55,225 nucleotides of DNA. Origin: Acetobacteraceae bacterium (lineage in GTDB: Bacteria > Pseudomonadota > Alphaproteobacteria > Acetobacterales > Acetobacteraceae). Location: positions 1 to 55,225 of the forward strand of contig CANJLW010000030.1 of the NCBI GenBank assembly GCA_947475245.1, in the 5' to 3' direction. A program made the position numbers and the translations under genes. The first letter of the stretch is position 1. Each line of letters opens with the position of its first letter. This document shows, one piece after another, positions 25,331-35,130 of this stretch. The notes under the pieces were generated by a model. That model was given only the letters and a program-made list of their open reading frames with translations, was not told where the DNA came from and made no database searches.

Positions 25331-26950
25331 TCAAACCCGCCGGATGTTCCAGGGATAGGACCCGATACCCGGCAGCCCGCCCACGATATCGCGACCGTAG
25401 CTGGCAAACGTCGTGTATTGGCCCAGTGGCACGAAGGGCGGATCGTCGAACAGAACGCGTTGCAGATTGTCGAAGATCGGCTGTTGCGGCGCATCCGGCG
25501 GCGTATCGAGCCATTCCTGTGTCAGCGCGACCACTTCCGGCTTCTCGTACCAGCCAGTCCACCCTTTTTCGCCCGTCGCGCTGATGAAGAAGTTCAACGC
25601 CGGCGATGCCATTGAAACCATTGATCCGGCGGTGTGAAACAGGCTCCAACCGCCCTTTTCCACCGGGCCGCGATTGGTGATCCGTTGGATCATCGTGCCC
25701 CAATCCATCGCCTGAAAGTCGAGGTTCATCCCAAGGCGCCGCAACAGGTCCGCGCTGACCTGACCAAAGGCGTTATGGTGGTGGATATCCGTCGGTACCA
25801 GCAGAGCGATCTTCTCGCCGTTATACCCGGCCTCCGCGATCGCCTTTTTCGCCGCCGTCAGGTCTTCGGGCATCGGCATCGCCGCGGTCCCCGACGTTTC
25901 CGTGACATTTGGCGCACCGCAGGGAAAATAGGCCCGGCATGGGCGCCAGGCTTCCGGCCCCTCGGCGGCCCCGGCCTGCATGAAGTCCGCCTGGTTGACG
26001 GCGGTCAAAATAGCCCGCCGCAATTTGGCGTTGTTGAACGGCGGTTGCAGCAGATTGAACCGCAAGACCCCCATCCAGCCAAACGGATCCTTGGATTCCA
26101 GCCTCAGGTTGCGCGCGCGCTGGATCAGCGGGCGCAGATCGGCGGGCGTTGATTCCCACCAATCCATCTCACCGGACTGCATCGCGGCGACGGCGGTGCT
26201 GGAATCCGGCATCGTATGCCATTCCACCCGCTGAAAATGCGCGATTTTCGCGCCGGCCGTGCGATCCGCCGCGTCGGCGCGCGGCACGTACCGGTCGAAC
26301 TTCGCATAGACCGCTCGGCTGCCGGGGTTGAATTCGTCCGCCAGAAAGCGGTACGGGCCGGACCCAACCATTTCGGTTATCGCGGTAAATGCGTCGACCG
26401 TGCCAAAGCGTTCCGGCATCATCATGCACGGTAAGCCGGAGGTGCGGGACAACGCCTCCAACAATCGCGGAAACCGTCGCTTGAAGCGAAAGCGGATCGT
26501 GCGATCGTCCGGCGCGGTAATTTCGTCCACCACCGGCATCATCGCGGCGCCGAACGAGTCCCGGCGCGCCCATCGCTTGATGCTGGCAACGCAGTCGCGC
26601 GCCAGCACGGGCGTACCGTCGTGAAACCATAAATTCTCGCGAAGCCGGATGTGCCAGTCGCGCCAATCGTCGTCCACCGTGTGGCCTTCGGCCATTTGCG
26701 GCGCGGGCTTCCAGTTGCTGGGCGTACCGTAGAGCGTGTCGAAGACGTGATAGGCGTGATTGCCGGTGACCAGCGACGCGGTCCAAACCGGATCGAGCAC
26801 GGTCAACCCGGTATTCGGGATGAAGCGCAGCACCCTGGGATCGCGCCGCTGCGCGTGCGAGATGCCGGGCAGTCCGAGCGTCGCGGCAAGGCCGCCGGCA
26901 CCGCCGAGCGCGGTTCGGCGCGATAGCCTGGAAGTAACTGCTTTTTGCAC
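25331..26950 (-). CDS. ABC transporter substrate-binding protein (peptide/opine/nickel family 5)
   Basis: The 539-aa periplasmic receptor has a twin-arginine-type leader (SRRTALGGAGGLAATLGLP, cleavage near SHAQ). SBP_bac_5 blocks are VLDPVWTASLVTGNHAYHVFDTLYG, WHIRLRENLWFHDGTPVLARDCVASIKRW and FNLLQPPFNNAKLRRAILTAVNQADFM. No permease or ATPase gene lies in the window. GTG 26950 is preferred because a G-rich site lies about seven bases before it and the leader begins there; an ATG at 27061 would add a non-leader-like stretch. It is upstream partner of the amidohydrolase. Confidence 0.9.
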   Translation of the reverse strand: MQKAVTSRLSRRTALGGAGGLAATLGLPGISHAQRRDPRVLRFIPNTGLTVLDPVWTASLVTGNHAYHVFDTLYGTPSNWKPAPQMAEGHTVDDDWRDWHIRLRENLWFHDGTPVLARDCVASIKRWARRDSFGAAMMPVVDEITAPDDRTIRFRFKRRFPRLLEALSRTSGLPCMMMPERFGTVDAFTAITEMVGSGPYRFLADEFNPGSRAVYAKFDRYVPRADAADRTAGAKIAHFQRVEWHTMPDSSTAVAAMQSGEMDWWESTPADLRPLIQRARNLRLESKDPFGWMGVLRFNLLQPPFNNAKLRRAILTAVNQADFMQAGAAEGPEAWRPCRAYFPCGAPNVTETSGTAAMPMPEDLTAAKKAIAEAGYNGEKIALLVPTDIHHHNAFGQVSADLLRRLGMNLDFQAMDWGTMIQRITNRGPVEKGGWSLFHTAGSMVSMASPALNFFISATGEKGWTGWYEKPEVVALTQEWLDTPPDAPQQPIFDNLQRVLFDDPPFVPLGQYTTFASYGRDIVGGLPGIGSYPWNIRRV

Positions 26951-27127
26951 GATGACCCCCCCATTCCTTGCGACGGACGATAGCCCCCTGACGGGCGCTG
27001 TCCAGGGCCGAGCCTTTCCCTGATGGGTGGATCGCCTCGGTTGCGGAGGTCGGAGCGTCAATCGCGACGCGCGTCTCCGGGTCGGCCCCGGCTGGATTTA
27101 TCGGGCAAGCCGTGCGAACTGTGCCTC

Positions 27128-28261
27128 ATGTTACTATTGATCCCCGGCCCCGTGACGACTCGCGCCGAAGTACGAGCCGCGATGGCCCACGACATCGCAC
27201 CGTGGGACAATGACTTCCGACCGATCTACGCCGGAGTTCGGGATCGCCTGCTGGCCATCGGCGGCGGGATTGCCGGTGAACACACCTGTCTGCCGCTTCA
27301 GGGCAGCGGGCATCTCGTCACCGAAGCCGCCATCCGCAGCCTCGTGCCGCCCAATGGGAAGATCCTGATTCCCGAAACCGGTCGCTATTCCGAAAGCATG
27401 ATCCGCCTCGCGCGGGAAGCGGGTCGTCAACCCGTCGCCATGCCCATCAATCCGCTGGCCCCGATCGATCCCACTCTGGTCGCGCGCGCCCTCGCACAGG
27501 ACCCGTCCCTCGGTCATGTCGGCCTTGTGCAATCCGAAACCGGCACGGGCGTCATCCATGATGTCCAGGCTGTCGGTGCCGTCGTTCGCGACGCCGGTCG
27601 GCGTATGATCGTCGACGCAGTGTCCGCGTTCGGCGCGTTGCCGATGAACCTGGCCGATCAGCCGGAGCTCGACGCCGTCGTCTTCACACCGAACAAGTGC
27701 CTGGAAGCCCTGCCCGGCATCGCGTTCGCCCTCGCGCGGATCGACCGGCTGGAGGCCAATGCCGGGAACGCCGGCAGTTGGGCGCTCGACCTTCACGATA
27801 ATCACCTCATGTCGGTGCGCGGCGGCCCGGGCCGTCCGCGCTTTACCGCCCCGGTCCAGGTGGTCAACGCGCTGCACACCGCGCTCGATTTCTTCGACGC
27901 CGAAGGCGGGCGCCCTGCCCGGCTCGCCCGCTACACCCAAAACGCCCGCATCTTCTATCGCGGCATGAAGTCCCTCGGCCTGACTCCCTATCTGGCGGAA
28001 CAGCACCAGGGACCGATCATCGCCGTGACCCACGCGCCACCCGATCCACGCTGGAACCTGCAGGCCTTCGTCGATGGGCTGAAGGCGCACGGCTTCCTGA
28101 TCAGCAACTTTTTCAACACCCCCGTGCCTACTTTTCGGGTCGGATGTATCGGTGCCATTCTGCCCGAAGACATGCGACGCGCCGTCGCCGCCATCGCCGA
28201 GACACTCAACGAACTCGGAATCGAACAGAGGAAGGTCGCCCAGGATGAACCCAGATCTTGA
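27128..28261 (+). CDS. PhnW-like aminotransferase (2-aminoethylphosphonate--pyruvate transaminase family)
   Basis: The 377-aa class V PLP enzyme has [67 protein letters not shown] and the PLP Lys in [12 protein letters not shown]. These match 2-aminoethylphosphonate transaminase better than serine-glyoxylate aminotransferase. No phosphonate-uptake or phosphonatase gene is near. The start at 27128 has a weak ribosome site. Its last 17 nt overlap fhs, linking it to one-carbon metabolism; a glyoxylate- or serine-related role is an alternative. Confidence 0.8.
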   Translation: MLLLIPGPVTTRAEVRAAMAHDIAPWDNDFRPIYAGVRDRLLAIGGGIAGEHTCLPLQGSGHLVTEAAIRSLVPPNGKILIPETGRYSESMIRLAREAGRQPVAMPINPLAPIDPTLVARALAQDPSLGHVGLVQSETGTGVIHDVQAVGAVVRDAGRRMIVDAVSAFGALPMNLADQPELDAVVFTPNKCLEALPGIAFALARIDRLEANAGNAGSWALDLHDNHLMSVRGGPGRPRFTAPVQVVNALHTALDFFDAEGGRPARLARYTQNARIFYRGMKSLGLTPYLAEQHQGPIIAVTHAPPDPRWNLQAFVDGLKAHGFLISNFFNTPVPTFRVGCIGAILPEDMRRAVAAIAETLNELGIEQRKVAQDEPRS

Positions 28262-29915
28262 AATCGCCCGCGCCGCGACACTGCGTCCTATCGGCGAAAT
28301 CGCGGCCAAGCTGAACATACCGGACTCAGCGGTCGATCCCTATGGACGGCACAAAGCCAAGATCGGCGCCGACTTCATCGCCTCGCTGGAAGACCGGCCT
28401 GACGGCGCGCTGGTGCTGGTGACCGGCATCAATCCCACCCCGGCCGGCGAGGGCAAGACGACCACCACGGTGGGACTGGGCGATGCGTTGAACCGGATCG
28501 GCAAGCGCGCCGCGATCTGCCTGAGAGAGCCCAGCCTGGGGCCCAGCTTCGGGATGAAGGGCGGTGCCGCGGGCGGCGGTTACGCGCAAGTGGTCCCGAT
28601 GGACCAGATCAACCTGCACTTCACCGGCGACTTCCACGCGATCACCTCGGCCAACAACCTGCTCGCCGCAATGATTGACAACCACATCTACTGGGGCAAC
28701 GCGCTGGGCATCGACGAGCGGCGGATTTCCTGGCGCCGCTGCCTGGATATGAACGACCGCTCGCTACGCTCGATCGTCGGCAGTCTCGGCGGCGTGGCGA
28801 ACGGCTTCCCGCGCGAAGACGGGTTCGATATCACCGTTGCGTCGGAAGTCATGGCGGTCTTCTGCCTGTCGAAGAACCTGGAAGACCTGCAGGACCGTCT
28901 CGGCAAGATGATCGTCGCCCAAACCCGTGACGGCAAGAACATCACGGCGAAGGACATCAAGGCCGACGGCGCGATGTCGGTCCTGCTGAAAGACGCGATC
29001 GCCCCTAATCTCGTGCAGACCCTCGAAGGCTCGCCGGCCTTCGTGCATGGCGGGCCGTTCGCCAATATCGCGCATGGCTGCAACTCCGTCATGGCGACGC
29101 GCCTGGGGCTGAAACTCGCTGACGTCGTGGTGACGGAAGCCGGGTTTGGCGCGGATTTGGGCGCGGAGAAGTTTCTCGACATCAAATGCCGCTCCGCCGG
29201 GTTGACCCCGTCCTGCGCCGTCATCGTCGCCACGGTGCGCGCCTTGAAGATGCACGGCGGCGTCGCCCGCAACGCGCTCGGGCCGGAAAATGTCGAGGCT
29301 GTGAAGCGCGGCACCGCCAATCTCGCGCGCCATGTGGAAAACATGGGCAAGTTCGGGCTTCCGGTCGTGGTCGCGGTCAACCACTTCACGTCGGACACCG
29401 CGGCGGAGTTCGAGGCGATTCGCGAGGCGATGGCCGCCCAAGGCGTGGAAGCGATTTCCTGCACCCATTGGGCGCATGGCGGCGCGGGAGCCGAAGCGCT
29501 TGCGCACGCGGTGATGAAGCGGATCGATGCCGGTGCGTCGGCCTATAAGCCGCTTTACCCGCTCGAAGGCAAATTGGCGGACAAGGTGCGCACCATCGCG
29601 CGGGAGGTCTATCGCGCCGCCGATATCTCCGTGCCGGACGCGGTCGCGCGGAAGCTGAAATCCTTCGAGGATGCCGGCTATGGCGATGTTCCCGTCTGTA
29701 TCGCCAAGACGCAGTACAGCTTCTCGGTCGATCCCACCGCGATGGGTGCCCCGACCGGCCATACGCTGCCGATCCGCGAAGTCCGGCTTTCCGCCGGTGC
29801 CGGGTTCGTCGTGGCCATCTGCGGCGATGTCATGACCATGCCCGGCTTGCCGCGCGTGCCGGCGGCGGAGTCGATCTACCTGCGCGCCGACGGCCAGATC
29901 GAAGGCCTGTTCTGA
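28245..29915 (+). CDS. fhs: Formate--tetrahydrofolate ligase
   Basis: The 556-aa cytosolic enzyme uses ATP to load formate onto tetrahydrofolate. Visible motifs are the P-loop [81 protein letters not shown] and [10 protein letters not shown]. The length is standard. CAGGATG at 28241 gives the start, inside the 3' end of the PhnW-like gene, so translation is probably coupled. A large hairpin follows the stop. Confidence 0.97.
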   Translation: MNPDLEIARAATLRPIGEIAAKLNIPDSAVDPYGRHKAKIGADFIASLEDRPDGALVLVTGINPTPAGEGKTTTTVGLGDALNRIGKRAAICLREPSLGPSFGMKGGAAGGGYAQVVPMDQINLHFTGDFHAITSANNLLAAMIDNHIYWGNALGIDERRISWRRCLDMNDRSLRSIVGSLGGVANGFPREDGFDITVASEVMAVFCLSKNLEDLQDRLGKMIVAQTRDGKNITAKDIKADGAMSVLLKDAIAPNLVQTLEGSPAFVHGGPFANIAHGCNSVMATRLGLKLADVVVTEAGFGADLGAEKFLDIKCRSAGLTPSCAVIVATVRALKMHGGVARNALGPENVEAVKRGTANLARHVENMGKFGLPVVVAVNHFTSDTAAEFEAIREAMAAQGVEAISCTHWAHGGAGAEALAHAVMKRIDAGASAYKPLYPLEGKLADKVRTIAREVYRAADISVPDAVARKLKSFEDAGYGDVPVCIAKTQYSFSVDPTAMGAPTGHTLPIREVRLSAGAGFVVAICGDVMTMPGLPRVPAAESIYLRADGQIEGLF

Positions 29916-29923
29916 CCTTGGCA

Positions 29924-29962
29924 CCCTTCCCAACCTCCGCCCTCGCGGAGGTTGGGAAAGGG
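29924..29962. terminator. Long hairpin between convergent genes
   Basis: CCCTTCCCAACCTCCGC pairs with GCGGAGGTTGGGAAAGGG (one bulge, 4-nt loop). It sits in the 48-nt gap between fhs and the MFS gene. There is no T-run on either side, so it may be a bidirectional stop or a dispersed palindromic repeat rather than a classical terminator. Confidence 0.55.
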
Positions 29963-29963
29963 A

Positions 29964-31181
29964 TTACCCCATGGCGGCAACCGGTCGCAGCGCGCGCCCA
30001 GGCTCTTTCGGCGGTCCTCCGGCAAGGATCTGCATCGTACCGGCCGCCAACCCGACGCATACACCGATCTGCCAGGCCCGATCGTAGGTGCCCAACGCGT
30101 CGAAGATCAGCCCGCCGCCCCAGGCACCCAGGAACGATCCGAGCTGATGCACGACGAAGGACATGCCCAACAGGGTCGCCATAAAGCGCGTGCCGAACAT
30201 CTCCGCCACCAAACCGCTGACCAGCGGCATGACCGCAAGCCACAACATACCGATCGCGGCCGCGAACACGATCGTTGATGCAGGCGTCGGCGGCATCACG
30301 AAATACGCGGCGAGCACACAGGACCGAGTAATATACAGTAATCCGAGCAGGATGTGCTTGGGATACTTGCCGCCCAACCAACCCGCCAACCAACAGCCGA
30401 TGCAATTCACGCCACCGATCGTCGCCAGCGCCGACGCGCCCAGCATCGGGTCCTGACCGCAGAACTCCAGATAGGCGGGTAAGTGCGAGGTCAGGAAGAC
30501 CAGTTGCAGACCGCACACGAAATAGGCCACCGACATCACGAGGTAGCCGCGATGACGCATCGCCTGGCCCAGCACCTCCCTCATCGTCACGGTTTCCCGG
30601 GTCGGCCGCGGCAGATCGTCCGCCCCGCCGGCGAAATAGGCGGCGGGGAGCATGACGGCGGCGAGCACCAGGAAGAACGCGATCCCGAAGTGCCAGCCGT
30701 AGCTGGCCAGCATCAGTTGCAGGTTCGGCGCGATCAGCATCGTGCCGACGGACCCGAAGGCCGCGACAATGCCCAACATGGCGCTGCGCCGTTCGGGCGG
30801 CACCGCCCGGGCGCAGGCCGTCATCGCAAGAGACGATGCCGTGCAGGACAGGGCGACGCCGATCAGCCCGCCGGATATCGCCAGCGCGACGGCGCCCCCC
30901 GCCGTCGCCATGACGGCAAGACCGGCGGCGTAGACGATCACGCCGCTCAACATCGCGAGGCGAATGCCGAACTTGTCGGCGATCATGCCGATCGGGGCCT
31001 GCGACGCGCCCCAGGCGATATTCTGGATCGCGACGGCAAAGGTGAAGTCCGCTGCGGTCAGGGCCAGATCACGCGTGACCGGCGTCAGGAACAGGCCCAG
31101 GCTTTGCCGCATCCCCATACTCAGGCTCAGCAAGAGTGCCGCGCCAATCAAAATCGTCCGTGCACCGACCGTCACGCCCAT
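29964..31181 (-). CDS. MFS transporter
   Basis: The 405-aa, 12-helix permease contains SMGMRQSLGLFLTPVTRDL, GASQAPIGMIADKFGIRLAML (motif A variant) and SFVVHQLGSFLGAWGGGLIFDALGTYD late in the protein, as in MFS carriers of organic acids or small anions. No substrate can be assigned. It is convergent with fhs and divergent from sthA across a 153-nt gap. That gap carries a 7-bp inverted repeat (GGCAGGT/ACCTGCC at 31229-31257) that could be an operator. Confidence 0.9.
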   Translation of the reverse strand: MGVTVGARTILIGAALLLSLSMGMRQSLGLFLTPVTRDLALTAADFTFAVAIQNIAWGASQAPIGMIADKFGIRLAMLSGVIVYAAGLAVMATAGGAVALAISGGLIGVALSCTASSLAMTACARAVPPERRSAMLGIVAAFGSVGTMLIAPNLQLMLASYGWHFGIAFFLVLAAVMLPAAYFAGGADDLPRPTRETVTMREVLGQAMRHRGYLVMSVAYFVCGLQLVFLTSHLPAYLEFCGQDPMLGASALATIGGVNCIGCWLAGWLGGKYPKHILLGLLYITRSCVLAAYFVMPPTPASTIVFAAAIGMLWLAVMPLVSGLVAEMFGTRFMATLLGMSFVVHQLGSFLGAWGGGLIFDALGTYDRAWQIGVCVGLAAGTMQILAGGPPKEPGRALRPVAAMG

Positions 31182-31334
31182 GGGAAACGCCCCCTACATT
31201 TCCGATCATGCTAGTAGGTCATTCCAAAGGCAGGTAGTCCACAGGAAAAAACCTGCCATGCGCTGCACTGCACACAAGACGCCATCAAGGGAAATTGCTA
31301 TCTTGCGATCTCCGGGGCAGACGGGCTGGCAGCA

Positions 31335-32726
31335 ATGATCAAGCATGACTTCATCGTTATCGGCAGCGGACCGTCGGGACGGCGCGCCGCCATCCAGGCC
31401 GCCAAGCTGGGGAGATCAGTACTCGTCATCGAAAAAGGCCGTCGCGTCGGCGGCGTTTCGGTCCACACCGGCACGATCCCGTCGAAAACCCTGCGCGAAA
31501 CCGTCCTGAACCTGAGCGGATGGCGTGAACGCGGCTTCTATGGTCGCGCCTATCGCGTCAAAAAAGACATCCACGCCTCCGATCTCATGGCTCGGCTGCA
31601 TATGACGCTCGACCACGAAGTTGACGTGCTGGAACATCAGTTCGCCCGCAACGGCGTGCATACCATGTTGGGACACGGGCGGTTCGTCGATGCGCATCAT
31701 GTCGAGGTCACGCTCGACAACGGCGACAAGCGGATTGTGGCCGGAGAGAAGTTCCTGATCGCCGTCGGCACGCGCCCCTATCGACCGGCGGACGTGCCGT
31801 TCAACGGGACCAATATTCTCGACAGCGATGAAATCGTCGAAATCCCGCATTTGCCGCGCAGCATCACCGTCGTCGGCGGTGGGGTGATCGGCATCGAGTA
31901 CGCCACGATCTTCAGCGCCCTCGACGTCAATGTGGCGTTGGTCGAATCCCGGCCACATCTGTTGGAATTCATCGATCACGAGTTGATGGAGGATTTCACC
32001 CACCAATTGCGCGATCGCGGCATGGCCATCCGCCTCGGCTCTAAGGTCGATCGCATCGAGATCGAGAACGACTGGCCGGTTACCATCCTGGAAAACGGCC
32101 GGCGCGTGCGCAGTGAGATGCTGCTCTATGCCGCCGGGCGGGTCGGCGCGACGGATGCGCTGAACCTCGATTCCTGCGGCCTTGTAACCGACGATCGCGG
32201 CCGGCTGAAGGTCGATCCGCACACCTTCCAAACGACGGTGCCGCACATCTATGCCGCCGGCGATGCGATCGGGTTTCCCAGCCTGGCCTCGACATCGATG
32301 GAACAGGGCCGCATCGCGGCCTGCCATGCATTCAACATCCCGATGCCCCCGGCGCCGGAATTCTTCCCGTACGGCATCTATGCCGTGCCGGAAATCTCCA
32401 CGGTGGGTATGAGCGAGGAAGAGGTTCGTCGACGCGGCATCCCCTATGAATGCGGGATCGCCCGGTTTCGCGAAACGTCGCGCGGCCACATCATGGGTTT
32501 GAACAGCGGCCTGATGAAGCTGATCTTTTCCCTTAAAACCCGCCGACTGCTGGGGGCGCATATCGTCGGAGAAGGTGCCACGGAACTGATCCATATCGGT
32601 CAGGCCGTGCTGAACCTGAAAGGTACGCTCGATTACTTTATCGAGAATACCTTCAACTATCCGACGCTGGCGGAAGCCTACAAGATCGCCGCGCTCGACG
32701 CCTGGAATCGCATGATGCAGGCCTGA
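31335..32726 (+). CDS. sthA: Soluble (Si-specific) NAD(P)+ transhydrogenase
   Basis: The 463-aa flavoprotein balances NADPH and NADH. It has the FAD motif VIGSGPSGRRAAIQAAKLG, the NAD(P) motif VVGGGVIGIEYATIFSALDV, AAGDAIGFPSLASTSMEQGR, and the C-terminal dimer domain FNYPTLAEAYKIAALDAWNR. In the disulfide position it reads VGGVSVHTGTIPSKT, with no redox-active CxxxxC, the known mark separating SthA from lipoamide dehydrogenases. The ribosome site is weak. It is convergent with the DHA2 gene (5 nt between stops). Confidence 0.94.
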   Translation: MIKHDFIVIGSGPSGRRAAIQAAKLGRSVLVIEKGRRVGGVSVHTGTIPSKTLRETVLNLSGWRERGFYGRAYRVKKDIHASDLMARLHMTLDHEVDVLEHQFARNGVHTMLGHGRFVDAHHVEVTLDNGDKRIVAGEKFLIAVGTRPYRPADVPFNGTNILDSDEIVEIPHLPRSITVVGGGVIGIEYATIFSALDVNVALVESRPHLLEFIDHELMEDFTHQLRDRGMAIRLGSKVDRIEIENDWPVTILENGRRVRSEMLLYAAGRVGATDALNLDSCGLVTDDRGRLKVDPHTFQTTVPHIYAAGDAIGFPSLASTSMEQGRIAACHAFNIPMPPAPEFFPYGIYAVPEISTVGMSEEEVRRRGIPYECGIARFRETSRGHIMGLNSGLMKLIFSLKTRRLLGAHIVGEGATELIHIGQAVLNLKGTLDYFIENTFNYPTLAEAYKIAALDAWNRMMQA

Positions 32727-32731
32727 CCGGC

Positions 32732-34093
32732 CTATCTCGCCATCAGGCGGGTGAAACTGACGCCCGCGGACACGCAAGCGGCGACGGCCGCCACAATCAG
32801 CGCCATCGATACCCCGCCGACAGGTAGTGCCCCGAACAGCAGCGCGACAAGCGCCGCCCCCATCGTCTGACCGAGCAGCCGAGCAGTGGCCTGCATGCCG
32901 CTGGCGCCGCCGCTGCGGGCGGGGGGCGCGGACATGATGATGGCTCGGTTGTTCGGTGTGTTGAAAAACCCGAACCCGATGCCGCACAGCGTCATGCGCC
33001 AGACGATGTCCCATTCCGTCGGCGCGGCGGGCAAAAACGCCATCGCAGCGAGTCCCACGGCCATGATCGCCATCCCGCACCCGCCCAACAAACCGGCCGG
33101 GTAGCGATCGGATAGCCGTCCGGCCAGCGGCGCGATCACCGCGACGGTCAACGGCCAGGGCGTCATCAGCAGCCCCGTCATCACCTGCCCCATGCCCAGA
33201 TCGTGCTGAAACAGGAAGGGCAACGTCACCTGTGCCATGGATTGCGCGACGAAGGAGCAGATCGAACTGGCGACCGACAGCGCAAACAGCGGAATACGCA
33301 GCAGATCGATCGGCAGCAGCGGCGCGCTTTGGGTCATCTGGCGTGCAACCAGGACAATACCGGTCGTGACGGCAACGACGAGGTCGAGACCGACATGAAA
33401 CATCGACTCGCCGTGACCGATCTCCGAAACCCCAATCAGCAACGTCCCGAACGAGACCGCCTGCAGCAACGCGCTGTGCACATCGAACCGCGCCCCCGAA
33501 TGCGGTGTATCCGGCAAGGCGCGCCAGGCAATTCCGATGGCGAGGATTCCCAGTGGCACATTCACCGCGAACAGCCAGGGCCAATGCGCGACGGACAGAA
33601 TGCCGGACGCCACGGTTGGACCGAGCGCCGACGCGATTGAACCGATCGTGGCGTTCAGACCGACACCGCGACCCAGCCAACTTCTGGGATAGATGAAGCG
33701 GATCAACGCGCCGTTCACGCTCATGATGCCCGCGGCACCAAATCCTTGCAGCACGCGCGCGACGATCAGCACTGGAAGCGAGGAGGACAGCGCGCACAGA
33801 AGAGACGCGATGGTGAACACCACCAGGCCCCAGCGATAGACCTTGCGATAGCCGTGGATTTCCCCCAACGACGACAACGGCAGCAGGGAAATCGTGACTG
33901 CCAGTTGAAAGGCGTTCACCACCCAGATCGAGTTTGCCGGAGACGTGTTGACGTCATGGGCAATGGTCGGCAGCGCGACATTGGCGATGGCACCGTTCAA
34001 TACCGCCAGGGTCAGGCCCAGGCCGATCGTCAGTATTGCCCAGAACCGCTGGGGAAACGGCAAACCATCCGGCGACGTGACACCACCGCTCAC
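32732..34093 (-). CDS. DHA2-type MFS efflux transporter
   Basis: The 453-aa permease has about 14 hydrophobic segments, IWVVNAFQLAVTISLLPLSSLGEIHGYRK near the N-terminus and GSIASALGPTVASGILSVAHWPWLFAVNVPLG as motif C. It probably exports an organic compound. GTG 34093 is the start because it overlaps the upstream GT9 stop as GTGA and has GGGGAG before it. The longer ATG at 34189 lies within the GT9 gene. Confidence 0.9.
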   Translation of the reverse strand: MSGGVTSPDGLPFPQRFWAILTIGLGLTLAVLNGAIANVALPTIAHDVNTSPANSIWVVNAFQLAVTISLLPLSSLGEIHGYRKVYRWGLVVFTIASLLCALSSSLPVLIVARVLQGFGAAGIMSVNGALIRFIYPRSWLGRGVGLNATIGSIASALGPTVASGILSVAHWPWLFAVNVPLGILAIGIAWRALPDTPHSGARFDVHSALLQAVSFGTLLIGVSEIGHGESMFHVGLDLVVAVTTGIVLVARQMTQSAPLLPIDLLRIPLFALSVASSICSFVAQSMAQVTLPFLFQHDLGMGQVMTGLLMTPWPLTVAVIAPLAGRLSDRYPAGLLGGCGMAIMAVGLAAMAFLPAAPTEWDIVWRMTLCGIGFGFFNTPNNRAIIMSAPPARSGGASGMQATARLLGQTMGAALVALLFGALPVGGVSMALIVAAVAACVSAGVSFTRLMAR

Positions 34094-35007
34094 GATTGCT
34101 CCCCGATGGAACCGAGGACGTCGTTCAGTGTCAGATCCGCCAGCAGCGGCCTGCGGAGGACCGTCACCGATCGGCCGCGCGGCGCGCACAGCACCGGGTC
34201 GGACTCATGGGAGAATAACACGACCGATCGACACCCGACCGCCGCCAGTAAATGCACAGGTCCCGTATCGTTCCCAACCACGAACGCCGCTCGGCGTCCC
34301 AGTTCGGCGATTTCGCCAAAGCCGGTCCGGCCGGTCAGATCGAATGTCGCTCCGATTTCGGCGGCCAGTTCACGCTCCCCGTTGCCGCCCAGGACCACGG
34401 TCGCGATGCCCTTGTCGGCCAGTGCCTGGGCCAACGCTCGGTATTGCCCGACCGGCCACCGCTTTCCCGGCCGGTGGGGCGAACTACCGGGCACCAGCAG
34501 GGCAAAATGCGCCGGCAAGCCGAAGCCAGCGATATCGGCGATGCACCAGGACAGATCGAGCGGCGGGATTTCCGCGATCCCCGCCTGCCGCAACTGTCCG
34601 TTCTGCCGATCGATGTCATGAATGAAATCACGCCTGGGATCGCGGTCGGGGTGCGAGCAACCACGCGCGATGCCGGACCACTCCGGCTTCGCGCCACGCG
34701 GGAAAAGGCTGAAGTACTTCGACGACCGGCCGGATGTCTGAAGGTCGTACACCCTGTTGAAACCGCCGCCTATCAGCGTTCGGCGCAGTCGCGCCACGCC
34801 CGCGAGATTCCACCAGGCAGGCCGCTCGTCAATCAGCACACGATCGAAGTAGGGCGATTGCGCGAGTATGCCGGCGTAAGGTGCCGTGGTCAGGACCGAA
34901 ATCTCGGCGTCGCGATGAAAGCGCCGGATCGCGCCAAACGGGCCGCATGACAAAACGACATTGCCGAAGGCACCGAGCTTCACGACCAAGATACGGGAAT
35001 CAGGCAT
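34090..35007 (-). CDS. Glycosyltransferase family 9 (heptosyltransferase-like)
   Basis: The 305-aa GT-B protein starts RILVVKLGAFGNVVLSCGPF and has LLVPGSSPHRPGKRWPVGQYRAL, VVLGGNGERELAAEI and the donor-binding FVVGNDTGPVHLLAAVGCRSVVLFS. This is the layout of ADP-heptose:LPS transferases that build the lipopolysaccharide core at the inner membrane face. No other LPS gene is adjacent. It overlaps the DHA2 efflux gene by 4 nt, an odd partner. The start at 35007 has a poor ribosome site. Confidence 0.9.
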   Translation of the reverse strand: MPDSRILVVKLGAFGNVVLSCGPFGAIRRFHRDAEISVLTTAPYAGILAQSPYFDRVLIDERPAWWNLAGVARLRRTLIGGGFNRVYDLQTSGRSSKYFSLFPRGAKPEWSGIARGCSHPDRDPRRDFIHDIDRQNGQLRQAGIAEIPPLDLSWCIADIAGFGLPAHFALLVPGSSPHRPGKRWPVGQYRALAQALADKGIATVVLGGNGERELAAEIGATFDLTGRTGFGEIAELGRRAAFVVGNDTGPVHLLAAVGCRSVVLFSHESDPVLCAPRGRSVTVLRRPLLADLTLNDVLGSIGEQS

Positions 35008-35130
35008 CCGGTTTACGCGCCGGCGAAATCGATTGTTCTCGCGGCTCTCGGAAGATGTCGGGCCTGGGACACGCGTGTTCCCATATCAGGGTGACGGGTA
35101 TTTTGCTGCATTGCGGCATAAATCTCCGTA

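Noticed and set aside
31416-33797. 793-codon minus-strand open frame
   Set aside because: It spans antisense of sthA and an off-frame reading of the DHA2 transporter; no domain matches, so it is a GC-rich shadow.
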